Assembly (NCBI GenBank): GCA_013396995.1
Contig: VWZP01002229.1
Span: forward strand, 100,588-164,587
Direction: 5' to 3'
From: Dicaeum eximium
Taxonomy: Eukaryota; Chordata; Aves; Passeriformes; Dicaeidae
Length of the DNA: 64,000 nt
Positions 11,994-26,900 of the stretch are shown here, one piece after another. Made by a program: the position numbers and the translations under genes. The notes under the pieces are model-generated. The model worked only from the letters and a program-made list of their open reading frames with translations, did no database searches and was not told the origin of the DNA. Numbering within the stretch: the stretch's first letter is position 1; each line of letters begins with the position of its first letter.

Positions 11994-14900
11994 CTGTAAA
12001 AGCAGAAAGAGGGGGAGAGAAAAAGTTATACTTCCCCTCCAAATAAACACTACAGGAAACCCTTAGAGAAGCTCCAGTCTCCTGGAGAAGCAGAGTGACC
12101 TTTTTTTCAGGAGCTAGAGACACACAGTGGGCAGGCCTTGTTTCCTGAAGTCCTCTTTTGGTCACGACTTGTTCACTGAACAGTCTGTATTTCCAGAAGC
12201 ACTTGTGTTACCTCAACTGCCAAAAGCACTGAAGAGATGCCAGGCTGTGTCTGGCACAGATGTTCATGACACAAAGCTACAGAGACACTTAGCAGTGCCC
12301 CGGTCTGCTGAAGAGAGAACCTTTCAAAAACTGTGTGCCCAGGAGCACAGGCCAGTGATACACAACACTTTCATCTCCTACTAATGACTTTGTAAGAGGC
12401 AGCTCTGCTTCAGGTCATGCTCTTCCTAAAAAGCATAGGAACACCCTCAGAGCATGCAATAGGTGATCTGCACAAAAATAACCATCTTGGCCAAGTTCAG
12501 CATGGGCCTGGAAAATACAAAGGGCCTTGCAAGCCAGTTTCAGGACTGCATATGCATCAATTCCCTGCCTTTTACTTTTCAGCTGAAATTAAAGTCACTG
12601 AACTGTGTTATTATCCATTCTTTCCCTCCAAAGAACTTACTACACTAACAATACATAGCTGCCTCAACAGAACTGCAAAGCAACATAAATAGTGTCAATT
12701 ATCTGGGCTAACTTAACGAATTGTAACGAATTGTATATACTAACCCTTAGTTTTTGCAGTGAACTCAGCCTGGTGTAGAGGCAGTGTTTGGGAAGGTCCT
12801 TTGAGACTAAATAGCTTCCAGTTTCCTCAGGAGTTCCTTTATTGGCCTCTTTAGGATCTACATCCAAGTCCTGTTGCAAAAAAAAAAGATAATTGATGAT
12901 ATAGAATTTGTAAATCATATTTCTTTCCATTCGAGAAGTTGCAGCACTTTATTATACAAGATGCAACTTGATATGGGTGGAGCAGAAAATTTTCAACCTC
13001 AGTGGAGCAAGATCACGAGACAGAAGCAGGAAGCACTTACGAGTGGGAAGTCTGTGATGTGGGCTCTGCAAACTGTGATTTCAGGGGGCTTCTTAACTAT
13101 CCGTGTATAGATTATCAGGACATTGGAGAACTCAGCTGCAAAGCCCAACTGAATCTGAACACCACACTGGAATTCAAGGGACATACTTTCTGGAAGCTCT
13201 GACAATAAACAACACATTGTTACAGTTTAAATATAAACTTAGCACATGCATTTTTCTTTTTCCATCATTTAACGAACAAGAATTAAGTGCTTGGGATGAC
13301 AAATAAACATCTGCACCTCTGACAGAGTCTTCCTATATGACGAGTAGTCTTAGAAATGCCATCCCTGACCCTCTGCCCCAACTGTCAAAGAAATTTGAAG
13401 ACGTACTCCAATAAGTTTAGGTGAAAAAGGTAAAAAGGTCTTAAACCCCACTGCCCTTCTTAAAAGGCTAGAAAACCTGGAACTCATCTCAGTCTTATTT
13501 TTTCTTAGTTGTCTGCATTGAAAACTTCTTCTCATCATGCACATTTACCATACAGTTCACCTGGCTATTTTAGGTGATGACTTTAGAATGAGATCAATGA
13601 CATCTTACAAATGTCACTGCTAGACACGCAGTACTGGGAGACTGTTCCAGAAGACAGACAACCTGTAAGTCTCTTTTCCAGTGTCTGAGTGGTCTTAAAT
13701 ATACTGAATATACATGAATTCTACACGTCACCTTGTTCATTACTATCTCATGTAGGGGTAAACCCCAACACAGTAACTTTCACCTGAACATAGGAAGGAA
13801 AATGTAGCTATAACCTTGAATTTCTTCCATTTCCATTCAATAGTACATGCTCTCCCTTCTCCCATCATGGCAGCCGGATCATCTAAAAGCAGACTACACT
13901 GTACCATGAGCTTTGGCCCACTGCAGGTTCCGTGCCAGGGACTCTGCAGAAGATGTGCTTTGTCCAACAGGATCAGTTAATGCCCTTTTCTCTGACAAGC
14001 TGCTGCGGATCTCCAGGGCTTGCTTGCCTTTGGTAAGGGGACACTTGCCCATATCTAAAAAAAAACATGCAGAGAGGGTCTTTCAAAATCCATGCTGCTG
14101 CAATTCCAAGTGAATTAAGCACCTTCCTGCAATGTGTGGTTGCTGTGGTTATGCCAGAGCCAGCACATCTATCAAGAGCTGCAGTTTTACAAGTACTCAT
14201 TGCTCAGCTCTTCCTTCCCTGAAGGCCAAAGCAGCTCTGCAGAGCTCCGAGGGGTTGCATGCAGCCTGGCCAACATCGTCCCCTGCTCCTCAGAGCCAGT
14301 CCAAGCAGCATCACAGTTCTGACTGGGTAAGGTCCTAATTAGAGTGGCTAATTTCAAGAATGTGAGTAATTCCATTGGAGGAGATTATTCTAAAGAACTG
14401 GGGGCAAGAGGAGTATTTTAGGCTTAGATACAAGGGCCCAATATTGATTATTTAACAACATCACTAATGACCCACGTGTCAGGACAGAGTACAAAACTTG
14501 CCAAGTTTGCAGATGATTAAAAACTGAGAGGAGTGGCTGATACCACACAAGATTTAGAGAGTCCTGGACAGGCTATGGAATTGAGCAGAGAGGAATGTCA
14601 TGAAGTCCAGTAACAGGGAACACCAAGTTCTGCTCCTGAGCAGGAATAATTCCTTGCACAGGTCCACAAAGGGCCCTGACTCACTGGAAGGGAAGGACCT
14701 CTGCAGGGAAGCACCTGCTTGGGGGCCTGGTGGCCACCAAGCTGACCATGAGCCAGCACTGCACCCTTGTGGCAGAGGCACAGCAAGAACCACGGTGCCA
14801 GCAGGCTGCATCCTTTTCCATGGGGGCTGTTTCCATGGAACACTAAATAGGAACATTCCTCTGGCACTGTCTGCACAGCATCCGTGTACTCCCTGACATC

Positions 14901-17900
14901 CAACACCTGGGAATACTGACAGCAGTGCTTGTCATGCTGCCTGACACAGGGCACAGCTGGGCTGATGCACCTACACCCACCAGTCTGACACTGTTCTGTG
15001 CTTGGAACAGGTGTTTGCACAGAAGCAGTAGGCTTTCCCTCCACACTTTCCACTGTAGTGCTTCTCCCAGCAACTTAGAAACAATCACTAAACCAGGCAA
15101 ATTAACACAGTGCATTGCCCTTTTTACTGCACTTAGAGAACAAATCATTATCATTGCTATAGCCCTCTGAGGCAAGTAGGATTATGTTAATTGTTTAAAT
15201 GAACATGCAAATGACTGAACTGCCACAAGCATCTGGCACCACAGGACAGAGGAGCAGTGTTGTGGATGGACAATTCAAAGCTCCATGCAGAAAGATACTC
15301 AGAACAAGTAAGGTTCACCAAAAAGGACAGTATAAAACTGAATACTATTGAGAAGCTCAGCATCAGGAATGTTGTTAATATGCTGCCCAATAGCAGCTGC
15401 TATTTGAACAAAACACAACAAGAAAGAGATTTAATTAGTGTAGCACATTCACCATGAGAAGAAGGACATGGAAGCAAAGTTGTTTTCAGTACTGCAGACT
15501 GAGGAGACTGTTAGTGCAGTAAGCTGGAGTTCACCTTCTGCAACCTCATCAAGCAGAACAGTGACCTTCTTGTCTTCTAACAAATGGTCCTTCAGGAACT
15601 TCATGAAGATTCCATTGGCCAACCCCAACTGCTGAATTTCAAAAGCTTCTGCTCCTTGACACCTGTGAGATCATCAGCATCAGATAAGGAAAAAACACTG
15701 AAAAACCTGCATGATCAGGAGTACATTTATATTTGGAATGGGGAAAGAAACCCTACAATTTGAAAACCAGGTTGTGTCCAAGGCCAACCTGCTCTTTGTA
15801 TTCCCTTGCAAGCAGCTGATGGAAGTTTCTCTTAAAATGATATCACAGACTAGACCTGTTCATCAAACTTTTCATACAAGGAGCTTAAATTTATTATTGA
15901 CGAATTTAGTAAAGCTCCTGACTACTTCTATTCAGCAGTTTTTGCACTTGAAAAGTGACCAAGGTTACTGGCCCACAGCATAGTTCTGAAAATCTCAGTA
16001 ATTTCTGTGGCATAGAAGAATTAACTTCCTTACGTTGCATATCCAAAAACAATGTTGGCTGTAACCTTCAGAGCATCCAAGATAAGAACTGTGTCATCAT
16101 ATTCATTTCTGTAATAAATGGAAACACAAGAAAGTAAAATAGTAATTTGAGAACTCATAACGGCAACAAATTCAAAACACAAAAAAGGGCAGAGTTCAGA
16201 ACCAGTAATTTGTTTCAGTCCTACAAGTCTGGAATGAATCCTGACTGCTCAAATACGGAAGTCAGCACCATCAACACTCTGCCTGAGGGTGCAGTGTAAA
16301 GACAGAGGCACCATGTCATTACCCAGAGAAGGGCATGCTGTAGTAACCAGTAGAGTTTGGCTGCAATCTCTGCAAAACACAATCCTGATATCCTCCCATT
16401 TTACTTTATTTCAAAAATGGCATGTTTTTAATTTTTCTTTTCCCCACCAAATACGGTGTTGTTAGTACAAGGCTTACTTTGACGGATTTTCTATTTGGAC
16501 AGCAGATTGTGAAGCTGAATTGGTCACAGGCATTTGATTAGCAGAGAAGTTTAGAGGCTCCACAGATACTAAAGCACCAGCAATCTTCTGTTATGAAACA
16601 TTCCTCAGAGGCTAACTGCCAGAAGTGCTGACTGAAGAGCTGATTTCAAGTGCAAGTTTAATTGATCCTAGTAGTTTCTCAACATGGAAAGAACACAGTA
16701 CTTGGTGTAGAAAAATCCCATCAATCAGATGGTTTTTAACCTCTAAATAAAGATACAACATCCTCAGTATAGAAGCAAAATCTATGGTTCTCAGGAGTTC
16801 TAAAATAAGCACTTCACTTGAGCCCTTCTGCTAAGTTAACATGCCTTTGATCACAGGGATTCTCCTTCCTCCCTGTAATGAAGAAGATCGATAATGATCC
16901 CAGGGGAAAGGGTCCTATTTATTCTTTAAGATGCCAAATTTCACTTCTATCTGATCAGTCTGTTTATAACTTTTAAAAAACAACAGACAAAAAAGAAATA
17001 AATGTCCCTGAAATCATGAGGCAGGTATGTACCCATGAGGACAAAGTCTAACCACCAGGTTCACATCTCTGTCCAAGGCCACGGCAGAAGTCTATAGGTG
17101 AATCCTACTGATGCTAAAAGCACTCAGGTGCAGACTGTAAATTCTCAGAAACATGAACTTTGCTCTACAGTGAATTCTCAGCCTAAGGACTTCTCATCAG
17201 CAGGAGACCCATCTTTCTGTTAGGATCCCAAAGAGCTGAGGCCAGCTCTCAGCACCCAGGAATGCAGGAGATACCTTTTGCGACACATATCCAGCAGGAA
17301 CACGTTGAGTCCCGTCTGCTTCTCCTGCATCAGCTGCAGGATGTTCTGCACGCACAGGCAGTTTGCTGAGCGGTAAGGATTCGGGGCATCAACAGGAACC
17401 ATGAAACTGTTCCCATAGTTTTCGTAGCCATGGCCAGCATAGTATAACAAACCTGAGTTCAAAACAGGTGTGACAGTGAGCAGTGCATCACAGACTTCTG
17501 TCCCTTTTAGTGGGTCAAAACCGTCATGCACAGTGCTGACTGTGGGCCAGGGAGTTCACTGAAGCCACTCCAAGCCACATTAACATCAACTCCACAATAC
17601 ACTGACACAGTAAATTAAAAGAAGCACACAAATCACACATGCAATAGAATCAGTTAGATATTTGCATAAACACACGAAGTTAAATAATCTTAAAATGCTC
17701 TAAGTAGCTATGACCTCTAACAGAGACAGTCTGTTATGTGTGATGTGTAACTCACAGATAGGAACAAGGAAGTGTGCCAACTGTAAAACATCTTCTCCAC
17801 ATGTGCAATTACAAAGCTCTGAGCAGCAGTAAGTCTGCAACTTGTAGACAGAAAAAAAAAATGCTGAAGAGTTTGGCAGGACTCCAGAGAACATCCCCAT

Positions 17901-20900
17901 TACCAAACCATCAACAGCTCACGTGCAGTTGACTGCAACTTTATCCCCTAGTTACAGACTCATGACTCTTCTAGGTCTACTAAACAAACTCCTTGCATAC
18001 TTACCTAGCCAGAAATTATTATCCTTCCATCATGTCCCTCATGTGTCACTACACAACAGTCTACAACATTTTAAGATTTAGAATCTTCAATAAAACATGC
18101 AATATTTTTGTAGAAAAACCAACCTGATCAGGGAATTAAGTAAAGTTTTTCTCAACCCTGAGAAAGGGAACTGTAAGCTAGGACTTATATTTTCCTTATA
18201 TAAATAAAAATGTCCAGTATTAAAGTCATATATATTTGCATGAAGATTAGATGATCTTAGAATCAATAATCTCTACTGCCATAAAATGCAGTTACCAGAG
18301 GGTTATATGATTGAACTGGATTTTCCTATTGCCTAGTCCCAGTGCTAGTTTTCCTTAGTGATGTGAATTTCATCTTTTAAAAATAATTTTTATTTATCTA
18401 ATCAAAGCAGTCTATGGGTCAGATCTGCAATCAGAACATAGTGCTCAGCTGAAAAAAAGTCAACAGAAATCTGACAATTTATGCTGGCTGGAGATACTAT
18501 ATTCTTATGTTGTCATTCTTACTAAAATTTACTGAAAAATTTAAGTCACTACAACACTGGCACATTCAGAGAAAACCCCAAATAAGCCTTGCTCTAACAT
18601 ACTAGCTTGTGGAGGTGGATGTGCTAGATGTTTTCACCTTTTCACTGCAGACTGCTACAAGAAATGAAAATATGAAGGCTACCTGAGCCTGGTGAGCTTC
18701 AAGAGAGCTAAAAATGGTATGAAGTGCAACTGCACAACCTTGTGTCAGGCCCTAAGTTAAAAGGAAAGTCTTAATGTGATTTCCACAGCTTGAATCTGGA
18801 CCTAAATCAGGGTTATATTTGAGATTCTGCGTATCTGAGCATATATTCTGTAAGTAATTGGACTGACTGACTCCATTCCTTTTCTATCCTTGGCAGATGA
18901 CTGTGCTATGTGCCAAGTACCTGCCACAGTTAATATGTTGAGCTCAAGATCAGAAATAAATCTGTGCATACCTGGGGTAAGTGGAGTAAACATATTTGGA
19001 GGGCCTCAACGGAGACTTGCACACAACAATTTTAAGTAGGCTCAAGTTCCTCAGAGACGTCAGCATTTAAGTGGTATCTGCTTCCCTCCCTCCCTCTCAC
19101 TTAAAATGAAAGCAGCCTAGTATTTTTAGCCTTTCAAACACATGGGTCTGTGCTTTTACCCTGTGTGGAATACAATGTTAATTGCAGCCTACATTTAGAA
19201 CAGCACAGACTAAGACAGCAGAGGAGACAATCATCATCACTTTGTTTACTACTCCTGCCCTTAAGGACCAGCATCTGAAATGCCACTTTCCTGGCAGTAA
19301 GCCAGAATTACACAACCTAGTAAGCATCAGGTTTATATGTAGCAGGGACTAAACAGCAGTAGTCATTATGCCTCTTCTATCTGAAGCTATGCCCACTAGA
19401 AAAGGCAATAAATCATTACCTATTTGTGCACTGACAGCATCTTTTGTAGGCTTTAAGCCATAAACAGCCACTATGCAGAAAGAACAAAGTAATCATTTAA
19501 ACTGAAGTAGTTATTGCCGCTGAAAAACTGTTCTGCTTAGCTTTTGTATCAACGGGCTGGAAAAGTACAACTGCAAAAATATGCCATGTAAGAGCTTTCA
19601 TATGCTGCTGAGAAATGCATTAAAGCCTTTCAGTACTTTATTTGCTACATTCATGTCCACAATTATAGAGAAAAATTGAGAAGGTGCAAAAATCTCAAAG
19701 CTTACCCAAACAGATAAGCTATCTATTTCCCAGGGAATAATAAAAGCAAACTACTCTCAAAAGCCTCATGTTCTTGCCAGACCAAGGCTTCGTGTCAGGC
19801 AAGTTTTGGCTCAGATAGAAATGCCCAAATGTCAGAGCAGGCAGTTCTGCACAGACAGAGCATCAGGTAACACATCCATAAAAAAAGTCATACTAAGAAA
19901 TAAGCTGACCTTGTGCTCCAAAAAGGGATCAAATCATGTTTTCTCAAATGGATTTTTACTACAGGAATTCTGAAATCGACTAAATAGGGACCTGGGAAAA
20001 CTTTTTGCTCTCTGTCCTAAATAATTTCTGGAGTTTTTTATACAATCTTAGCAATTACAATCTTAGCCTTGGCCTTTTCCATGCAAAGCTTTTGCTCCAT
20101 GCATCAATTCCATCATGCTCTCCCCCACTTCTGTCTTGTGCTTTGTCTCCCAAAATCAAATCTAGGAAAGCAAAGGACTATCAATACTATCATGCAAAAC
20201 AAAAGCCTGCACTGCAGTTTTAGGTGTGTTTAAAGAATGAAGTTCAAACATTTGATCTGTTCTAAAAGTAAAGGGACAATAACATTTTAACCGAAGTCAG
20301 AGGATTTCCTGGTGGGTGCCTTTAACTTATTCTTCCCGTTCTACATACATCATATTTACCCTGAAGTTTGTTTAGCAGAGGCAAATACCAGATGTTTGCT
20401 ACTTGATGCATACAAAACTGACCTACTTCAGAATGGATTTTACGTGTCCTTACCATAAACTCCTTTATCCAGGAGAAGTAAAAATTCATCCACTGCATTT
20501 CGCATCTCAGACTCAGTAAGATCCAGCAAAGAAACAACTTTGAAATCCAGCTGCCTTAGCAAACTGGTCAATTCATAGACATCTACCATTGGAGCCTTGA
20601 GCTGGGGATGATTCCAGTAGCTCATGTTTCCTATTAACAGAGCCACCTTGTCTGTGGCTGCCAAGACACAAAGAGAAAAAAAAACACATCACATTTATAT
20701 ATTCTATGGTTTCAACACCTTTAAATTTAAAGTTTTCTAAAGTGAAAAGAGTATCCAATCTCACTTCAGGCACAATATTTGATCTGATTCTACAAGTCAT
20801 CCCACATCAGCAACACAGCTCAACTCTCTTTTCAGCCTGAAGAGAAAAACTTATCTGCATGAGAGGGGAACATTTAAACTCCCCCTCACACTAATGAACC

Positions 20901-23900
20901 TGAAAGAGCCATAAAATTCTGACAGAGGCCAGCAGCCTTTCCACCTGGTTTTATATCAACAGGACAACATGCCTGACCACTCAAGTCTACAGTGCAAATT
21001 TAAGAATGTGATTAAAAAACCCAGCCACTATTCTTCATATCACATGTGCTATCCATCTCTTTATGAGCTTCAGCTCAGCATCAAAGCATCCACATGACAG
21101 AACAGGGAGAGCTGAGCTTGCAAGGACAGCATTTCCTCAGCAGACAGGACAGCAATCCTTTCTATCACACCATCCCAATACCACTGCCTCCAAGTGTTCA
21201 AAGGAATGGAGTAACACACTGGCTGAGGCCTGGCCACAGGAATCTGAAGCAGTAAACTGGAACAGATGAGAAGCTGCAGATGCTTCACAGGGTCACTAAA
21301 AATACTGGTGCCCTCAGCATAGTTTACTCCTGAAAGGGCAAGCAAGCATTCTAAAAGAACTACACAAATATCCACAGATCTCCCTCCCTGGAGCTCTCTA
21401 TTTGCCCCATGGGTCTTGCACTGGCAATGTCAGTAGTAGCAATACTCAGAAGCAGCAAAATTTGCTTCTGAGATGTCAAATACATAGTCATTTTGGTACA
21501 AAACTACTTACCCACAGGTCTGTGACTTGATTCTTCTTGTGGGTCTGCGTGAAAGGGAAGAGCAGTGTGTCAGTGACTACAGAAAATGAACTGCATCTTC
21601 CCCACATCCATAGTCTAGTGGCAGTGCTTTGTCTAACATTTTGCTAGTTTAATGCAAGAAAAAGCCCTCTTTCTGTTTTGGTGGGGTTTGGAGTTGTTTT
21701 GTTGATATTGTTGTTTTTGTTTAGCTGATTTCCTTCATCCTCTTCCAGCAAACAACCTGACAGGATGTGAATAGCTTGTTCTACAGATTAAGAAAGAATA
21801 GATGCTGAATCTCACAAACTGCACAGTGGCATTTTCAGTGACATCTGAACAGTTCATCCTCTCCAAACAAAATGCATACATGCAAGGTGGGGGATGCTTA
21901 GCAGGGATTCCCACCTGGATGTGAAAATTCTTTTATTTTGTACTTCACAGAGGGGTGGCAGAGCCAATGCTGTGCCAAGAGAAACAGTGAGCAGTGTGCA
22001 GAAGTGGTACACCTGGATAACATGACACAGTATGACAGAGAAGCCCTTCAGTGACTCAAACTGAGCCTGGGCAAACATGAACGTATTTGGTATCTAACCC
22101 AGGAAACTCGGTTTGGGAGTTTGGGAAAACTGTATCAGGGATAATGCCCTCCGGAACAACACTGTGGATCTACACTTCTATAATAACCTTAATTATTTCT
22201 CACCTTAATTATCTGAGAAAGCAGCCATGTGCTAAAACTGAGAGTCCCAAGAAAGATAATTCCCTTTGTACCTGTGTAAGTATATGTGCAGCCTTGGGTT
22301 ATTTTACAAAGAGCAGACCTATGATTCTCTATATGCTTCAAGTAAAATCTCTTGGAACTAGAAAGCTGTGCTGCTCTTAAGGTGATACCAGCTCCTATTC
22401 AACTCTCAGTTACTGAGACATTCAAATAACTGTAAAGTTTATATTGCAACCCAGCGAGCCTTCAGTGACTTGTAACATAAAATGAAGATGCAAAATTAAA
22501 GTTTTTCAAAACTCATCACTTACCTGATTCCTGAAGATCATTTAAATCTTCTGTAAAGGAAAACACCAATAAAATAATAGTTTAAACAAGAAGCAAAAAT
22601 CCCATTTTATTAGTAAAAATGTAAGTGCCGTGCCATTATTAAACAAAGCTGAACACAGAAAAGAAATTACCATTCTAAAATACTTTTGACTTTGCATTTC
22701 TGAAAATCAAACCTTTAGTTTATTCCACACAGAGAAGAGAAAATCCTATAGCAATACATCAAGCTGTGCTGGACACAGCACTGCAGTACAGTAGATGTAA
22801 AAACAAAGGGGGGAACAGTTACAAGAACTCAATCCCACAGGAATGCAAGCAGGCTGAAGGAAAAAGGAGCAAGGTATCAGAATCATCTCACTGAAGAACA
22901 GGTGTTTGCAGGGCTGCTGAAAAAACAACATCCTGAGCAAAAAATCTGATTTTGGGAAGCCATGTGTATTCACAGAGACTTCAGACAAAATTTTCAAACA
23001 TTCTAAGTTACCAGGGGTTTCACCTCTTTATTCTGAGAACACTGGAAAGCAGGGAAAAGAAAACTAATATCTCTGAAGCACCAGTGCTCTCTTGGAGCAG
23101 CCTTGCACCATTGTACTCAATGCTAAAATTCACAGTCACCTGTGCTGTGAATACTGCAGACTCTGAGATGCTCAGCAGTCGAGGGATGGTACCAACATTA
23201 AAGGTCACAGTACACTTCCTCCCTGTTGCAACAATGCAAAGGAGAACAGAAATCATCCTAAAGAAGTTGCTAGAAACACTTCTACAGACATGTAGCTGAC
23301 ATTGGAACTAGCTCTAGCCTGCTCTCTGAGATCACCCAAGTTCCTGAATACCTCCAGATTTTCTTGCTAGGATGTTGCCTCCTGAGGCCCACCAAAGAAA
23401 TCTCCAGATTTCTTGGAATTCATTTGAATACCACAAAAGAAAGCAGCCTGGTTTCTCTCCTGTGTGATCTAGATCATAGTGTCCAGGCAAAGAAGAGAGA
23501 AGCCCATGCAGAAGGACTATTGCATCATCCATCAGTGTTTTAAACCCAAGCTCTTAACCCACACATGCCTTTCAGCAACACACTCAACAACCTGTCATCC
23601 CCATCACCGATTTTTAAAATTGATTCACACTTAGAGGTTTACATTACCTTCTGTGCACTCCACTGCCATAGCTTTCCTTCCTTGTGTTTTAAGGAGGGAA
23701 AAAATCGAAAGACAAGCTCTCAGTTATGAGAGTTAGCACACAAGCTGGAAGACAAGGAGCACTGTCAAGCTGCTCTGCAGTCTGGCTCACTTTACATCAG
23801 TGTAAATCTGCAATGGCCATAACCCTGTACAGTAATGATTCCTGAAAGTCAGGAGTACTAAACGAGGGTGTTTCTTAGGTTAGGAAGTTACACAACAGTA

Positions 23901-26900
23901 TTGCCAGATAGATCTGGAAGGTATACAAACAGATCTGCTCCTCTTCAGTTCACTGCAAATACACATGCACTGAAATGTATTCATTCATTCTACTTGAAAT
24001 GAACAATCTCACCTCTCCTGATTGCTGAAGGACTCCATGTAACAGAGTTCACGTCCCCAGCAAGAGTTAAAGCGGTTTTTAGTTGTCAAAAAGCATAAAT
24101 CAGCTTGCAATCTGCTAACAAGCCACAAACATGCTGGCAGGGCCAAAAAGGGATAGCACTTCTCTGCTGGTTACCATAAAACCCCAAAGCTCTAAAATTC
24201 CATTTGCTGGATGAGAGCAGAGGTATCTTAACGAATGGATAAATTAAAAATATAAAAGGGGTGTCCTTGTCTTAATACTGAAAGCTTCAAAAATAAATTT
24301 TAGTGATGTAGACAAAGGAGCTGACCTGTATGAAATAGAAGAACTCCTTACCTATAGTGACTTCTACTTTCTTGCTGTCTTCGTCCTCCCGGTCATTGAA
24401 TACATGACACCAATATGTTCCTTGATGTCCCATATCCACATAAGTTACCTGTGCAAGCATCATCACAATCATCCCAACAGATCTCCAAAAAATACCTGCA
24501 TCAGGTGTTCAACCCTTGCATCTAAGCCTCACAGGCAAGAAAGAGTAAAAAAACTAAAAGCAGTGAGCACTTCAAGTGAGCACTTAATCAGAAGTTATCG
24601 AGGTTCTGCAGAAATTATTTTCTTCAAGAGAACTTTCTGTGGTAAGCTCAAGGTAGTTAACATTAGCTTCCAAGTGTGGCCCATTGCAGTAACTTACTGT
24701 GTAGACATTTTTGCTCCCATCTGCCAAAGGAAATCCATTTCTGAACCATTGGTAATGAGGAATTGGGTTTCCAACAGCTCCACATTCTAGTACCAAGGCT
24801 TCCCCCACTGTCAGGTTTTGTGGCTGAGGCTGATTACAAATGCACAACTTGTTTTCAGGCAAACCCATTAAGCGCCCTTAAAAAATGAAAAGGAAGTAAC
24901 AAGAAAAGGAAGTGTGAGCACAGCAACAGGGACCCAAGTGCCTTGAGCAAGCAGGAAGGCACTCTCAGAAGGCATTTTTGCCACTCACCATGAGGCGTAT
25001 CCTGAAGTTCACAAACTTCAAGGCGTGCCCACCGACTGAACATGAAAGAAGATTCACTGTTCACTCGGCAGATGTAAAAGCCAGAATCCTTCACACTCAC
25101 TGGACTCAAAACCAGTTCTGGAGAATTACCGTGGGGAATCTGCATCACACGTGAACCAAAAATATTTCAATTTTGATTGGTTTAATCTAAACCAAGATCA
25201 AGCATTACAATATTTATTTTCAAGTCCTTAACACCATCCTCAACTCATTCACTTATTCCAAACTTACTGGTAGGCTGAGCCAACTGAACTTACAGCTTCC
25301 TTTCTGCCCCATTTCACATTCACAGCCCCCAGGAACCAAGTGGTGTGAACATAAGGAATCACCATTTTGTTTTAGCACATTCGTAGGATCTTTATCCAGC
25401 ATTTCTTAAACTTTCGTTTTCATGAGCATATACAGCAATCTTTTCTCATTGTGAATAAGAGTCTTTAAAAAAGGACAATCCAAAATCATTATGTGTTATT
25501 TTCAGTATTTAAAAACCCTGCATTCTCTGTGAACTCTTACCTCTTTTTCCTGCTTGAACCACTGGTAGTGCACAAATGGGTGTCCTGTTGCCCAGCAGCA
25601 CAACTTGACAACCTGACCAGAGAGCACTGCTTGAGAGTCTGGCTGTACAACGATCTTTAAACCTTTAAGACAGAATTTACACATAGGAAAGTTATGAAGA
25701 AATGCAAGTCCATAATTTATATTTGCATTTGAATTGCCCTTGGAGCACAGAACATTTCTGTCATTAAATATACTTGAAAATAATTTGTTTGTACTGTGTA
25801 TACACACAGTTCCAATTAGTTATATTATTTTAAGACATTCAAAATTGTGTTCCACTACACAAAATCCATGCTCAAATCGATCAGTACTCGATGGAGCTCG
25901 TAAAAGATTCAAAGTAGATCACTCAGATATTTTAATTTTAAGGGAAATAATATGTCTCATGGTATCACAGATCCCTTTTTGGAAAGATATTCCCAGTTTT
26001 AAGCATCTGCTCACTCTTGACAATTTCTTTTGAGCTGTTCAGATTAGGGTCCAGCCTGAGGGAGTCAAAGGAGTCAGAGTTTAAGTCCAATAGAGCACAT
26101 TTTCCTGCTATTCCTTATGCACTCTTATGAGCTGAATCCTTGGTTTCAGCTTTATGCCTCTGACTCCTGCAGAACACAGGGCTGGGGTTTTCTGCAAGGT
26201 AAAATTTTCCACTTCAAATCTTAACTGCCAGGAGAGCAACTCTGACACCACTCTGATATGATGCAGTTATTTTCTTAACAGAAACCATTTCAGATCTTAT
26301 TTCCAGATAGTCGCAAAAGCAGATCCACTGGTATAGCCCAGGTCATCAGAAGGAGGAGATGTCAACTTTCTGCTGAAGAGAAGGTTTAAAAATAATTATT
26401 TGAAGCATTCTTTGCTCTGGATGGTACAACTAGACCAGAACCCATGGAGACAACAGCCTGAAACAGAGAGCATATGGCATTTGGAAACCACATAACCTTG
26501 GCTGGCAGAGCAGTGGGTTCTATCAGCTGCCTCCACACGCAGAATTACTCTGAAAGAGTGGAATGCACCAGCAGCTACTCCAGAAAAGCTGCAGCACTTT
26601 GAAATTCCCCGCCTTCCTTACTCCAAAATCACTTTCTTCTACACCTAGCACTGGAGGTCACTACCTCAGTTCTTCATTTAACACTTCTTCTGCTGCCTTC
26701 TGCAGTTAAACTGTGTTCAGTAGTTTTTGGGTATCACAATCCTCTAACATTAACCAACACAAAAAGCAATTATACCACTTCAATTTAAAGGACAGAAAAA
26801 TTAAGAAGGCTTGCTCTTTTCAAAACTTTCACTTTTTTTTTTTTTAATTTCTCTGGATTTGCATCACAAACAGCTCTTAAGAGTGTATATCAGAAAAATT

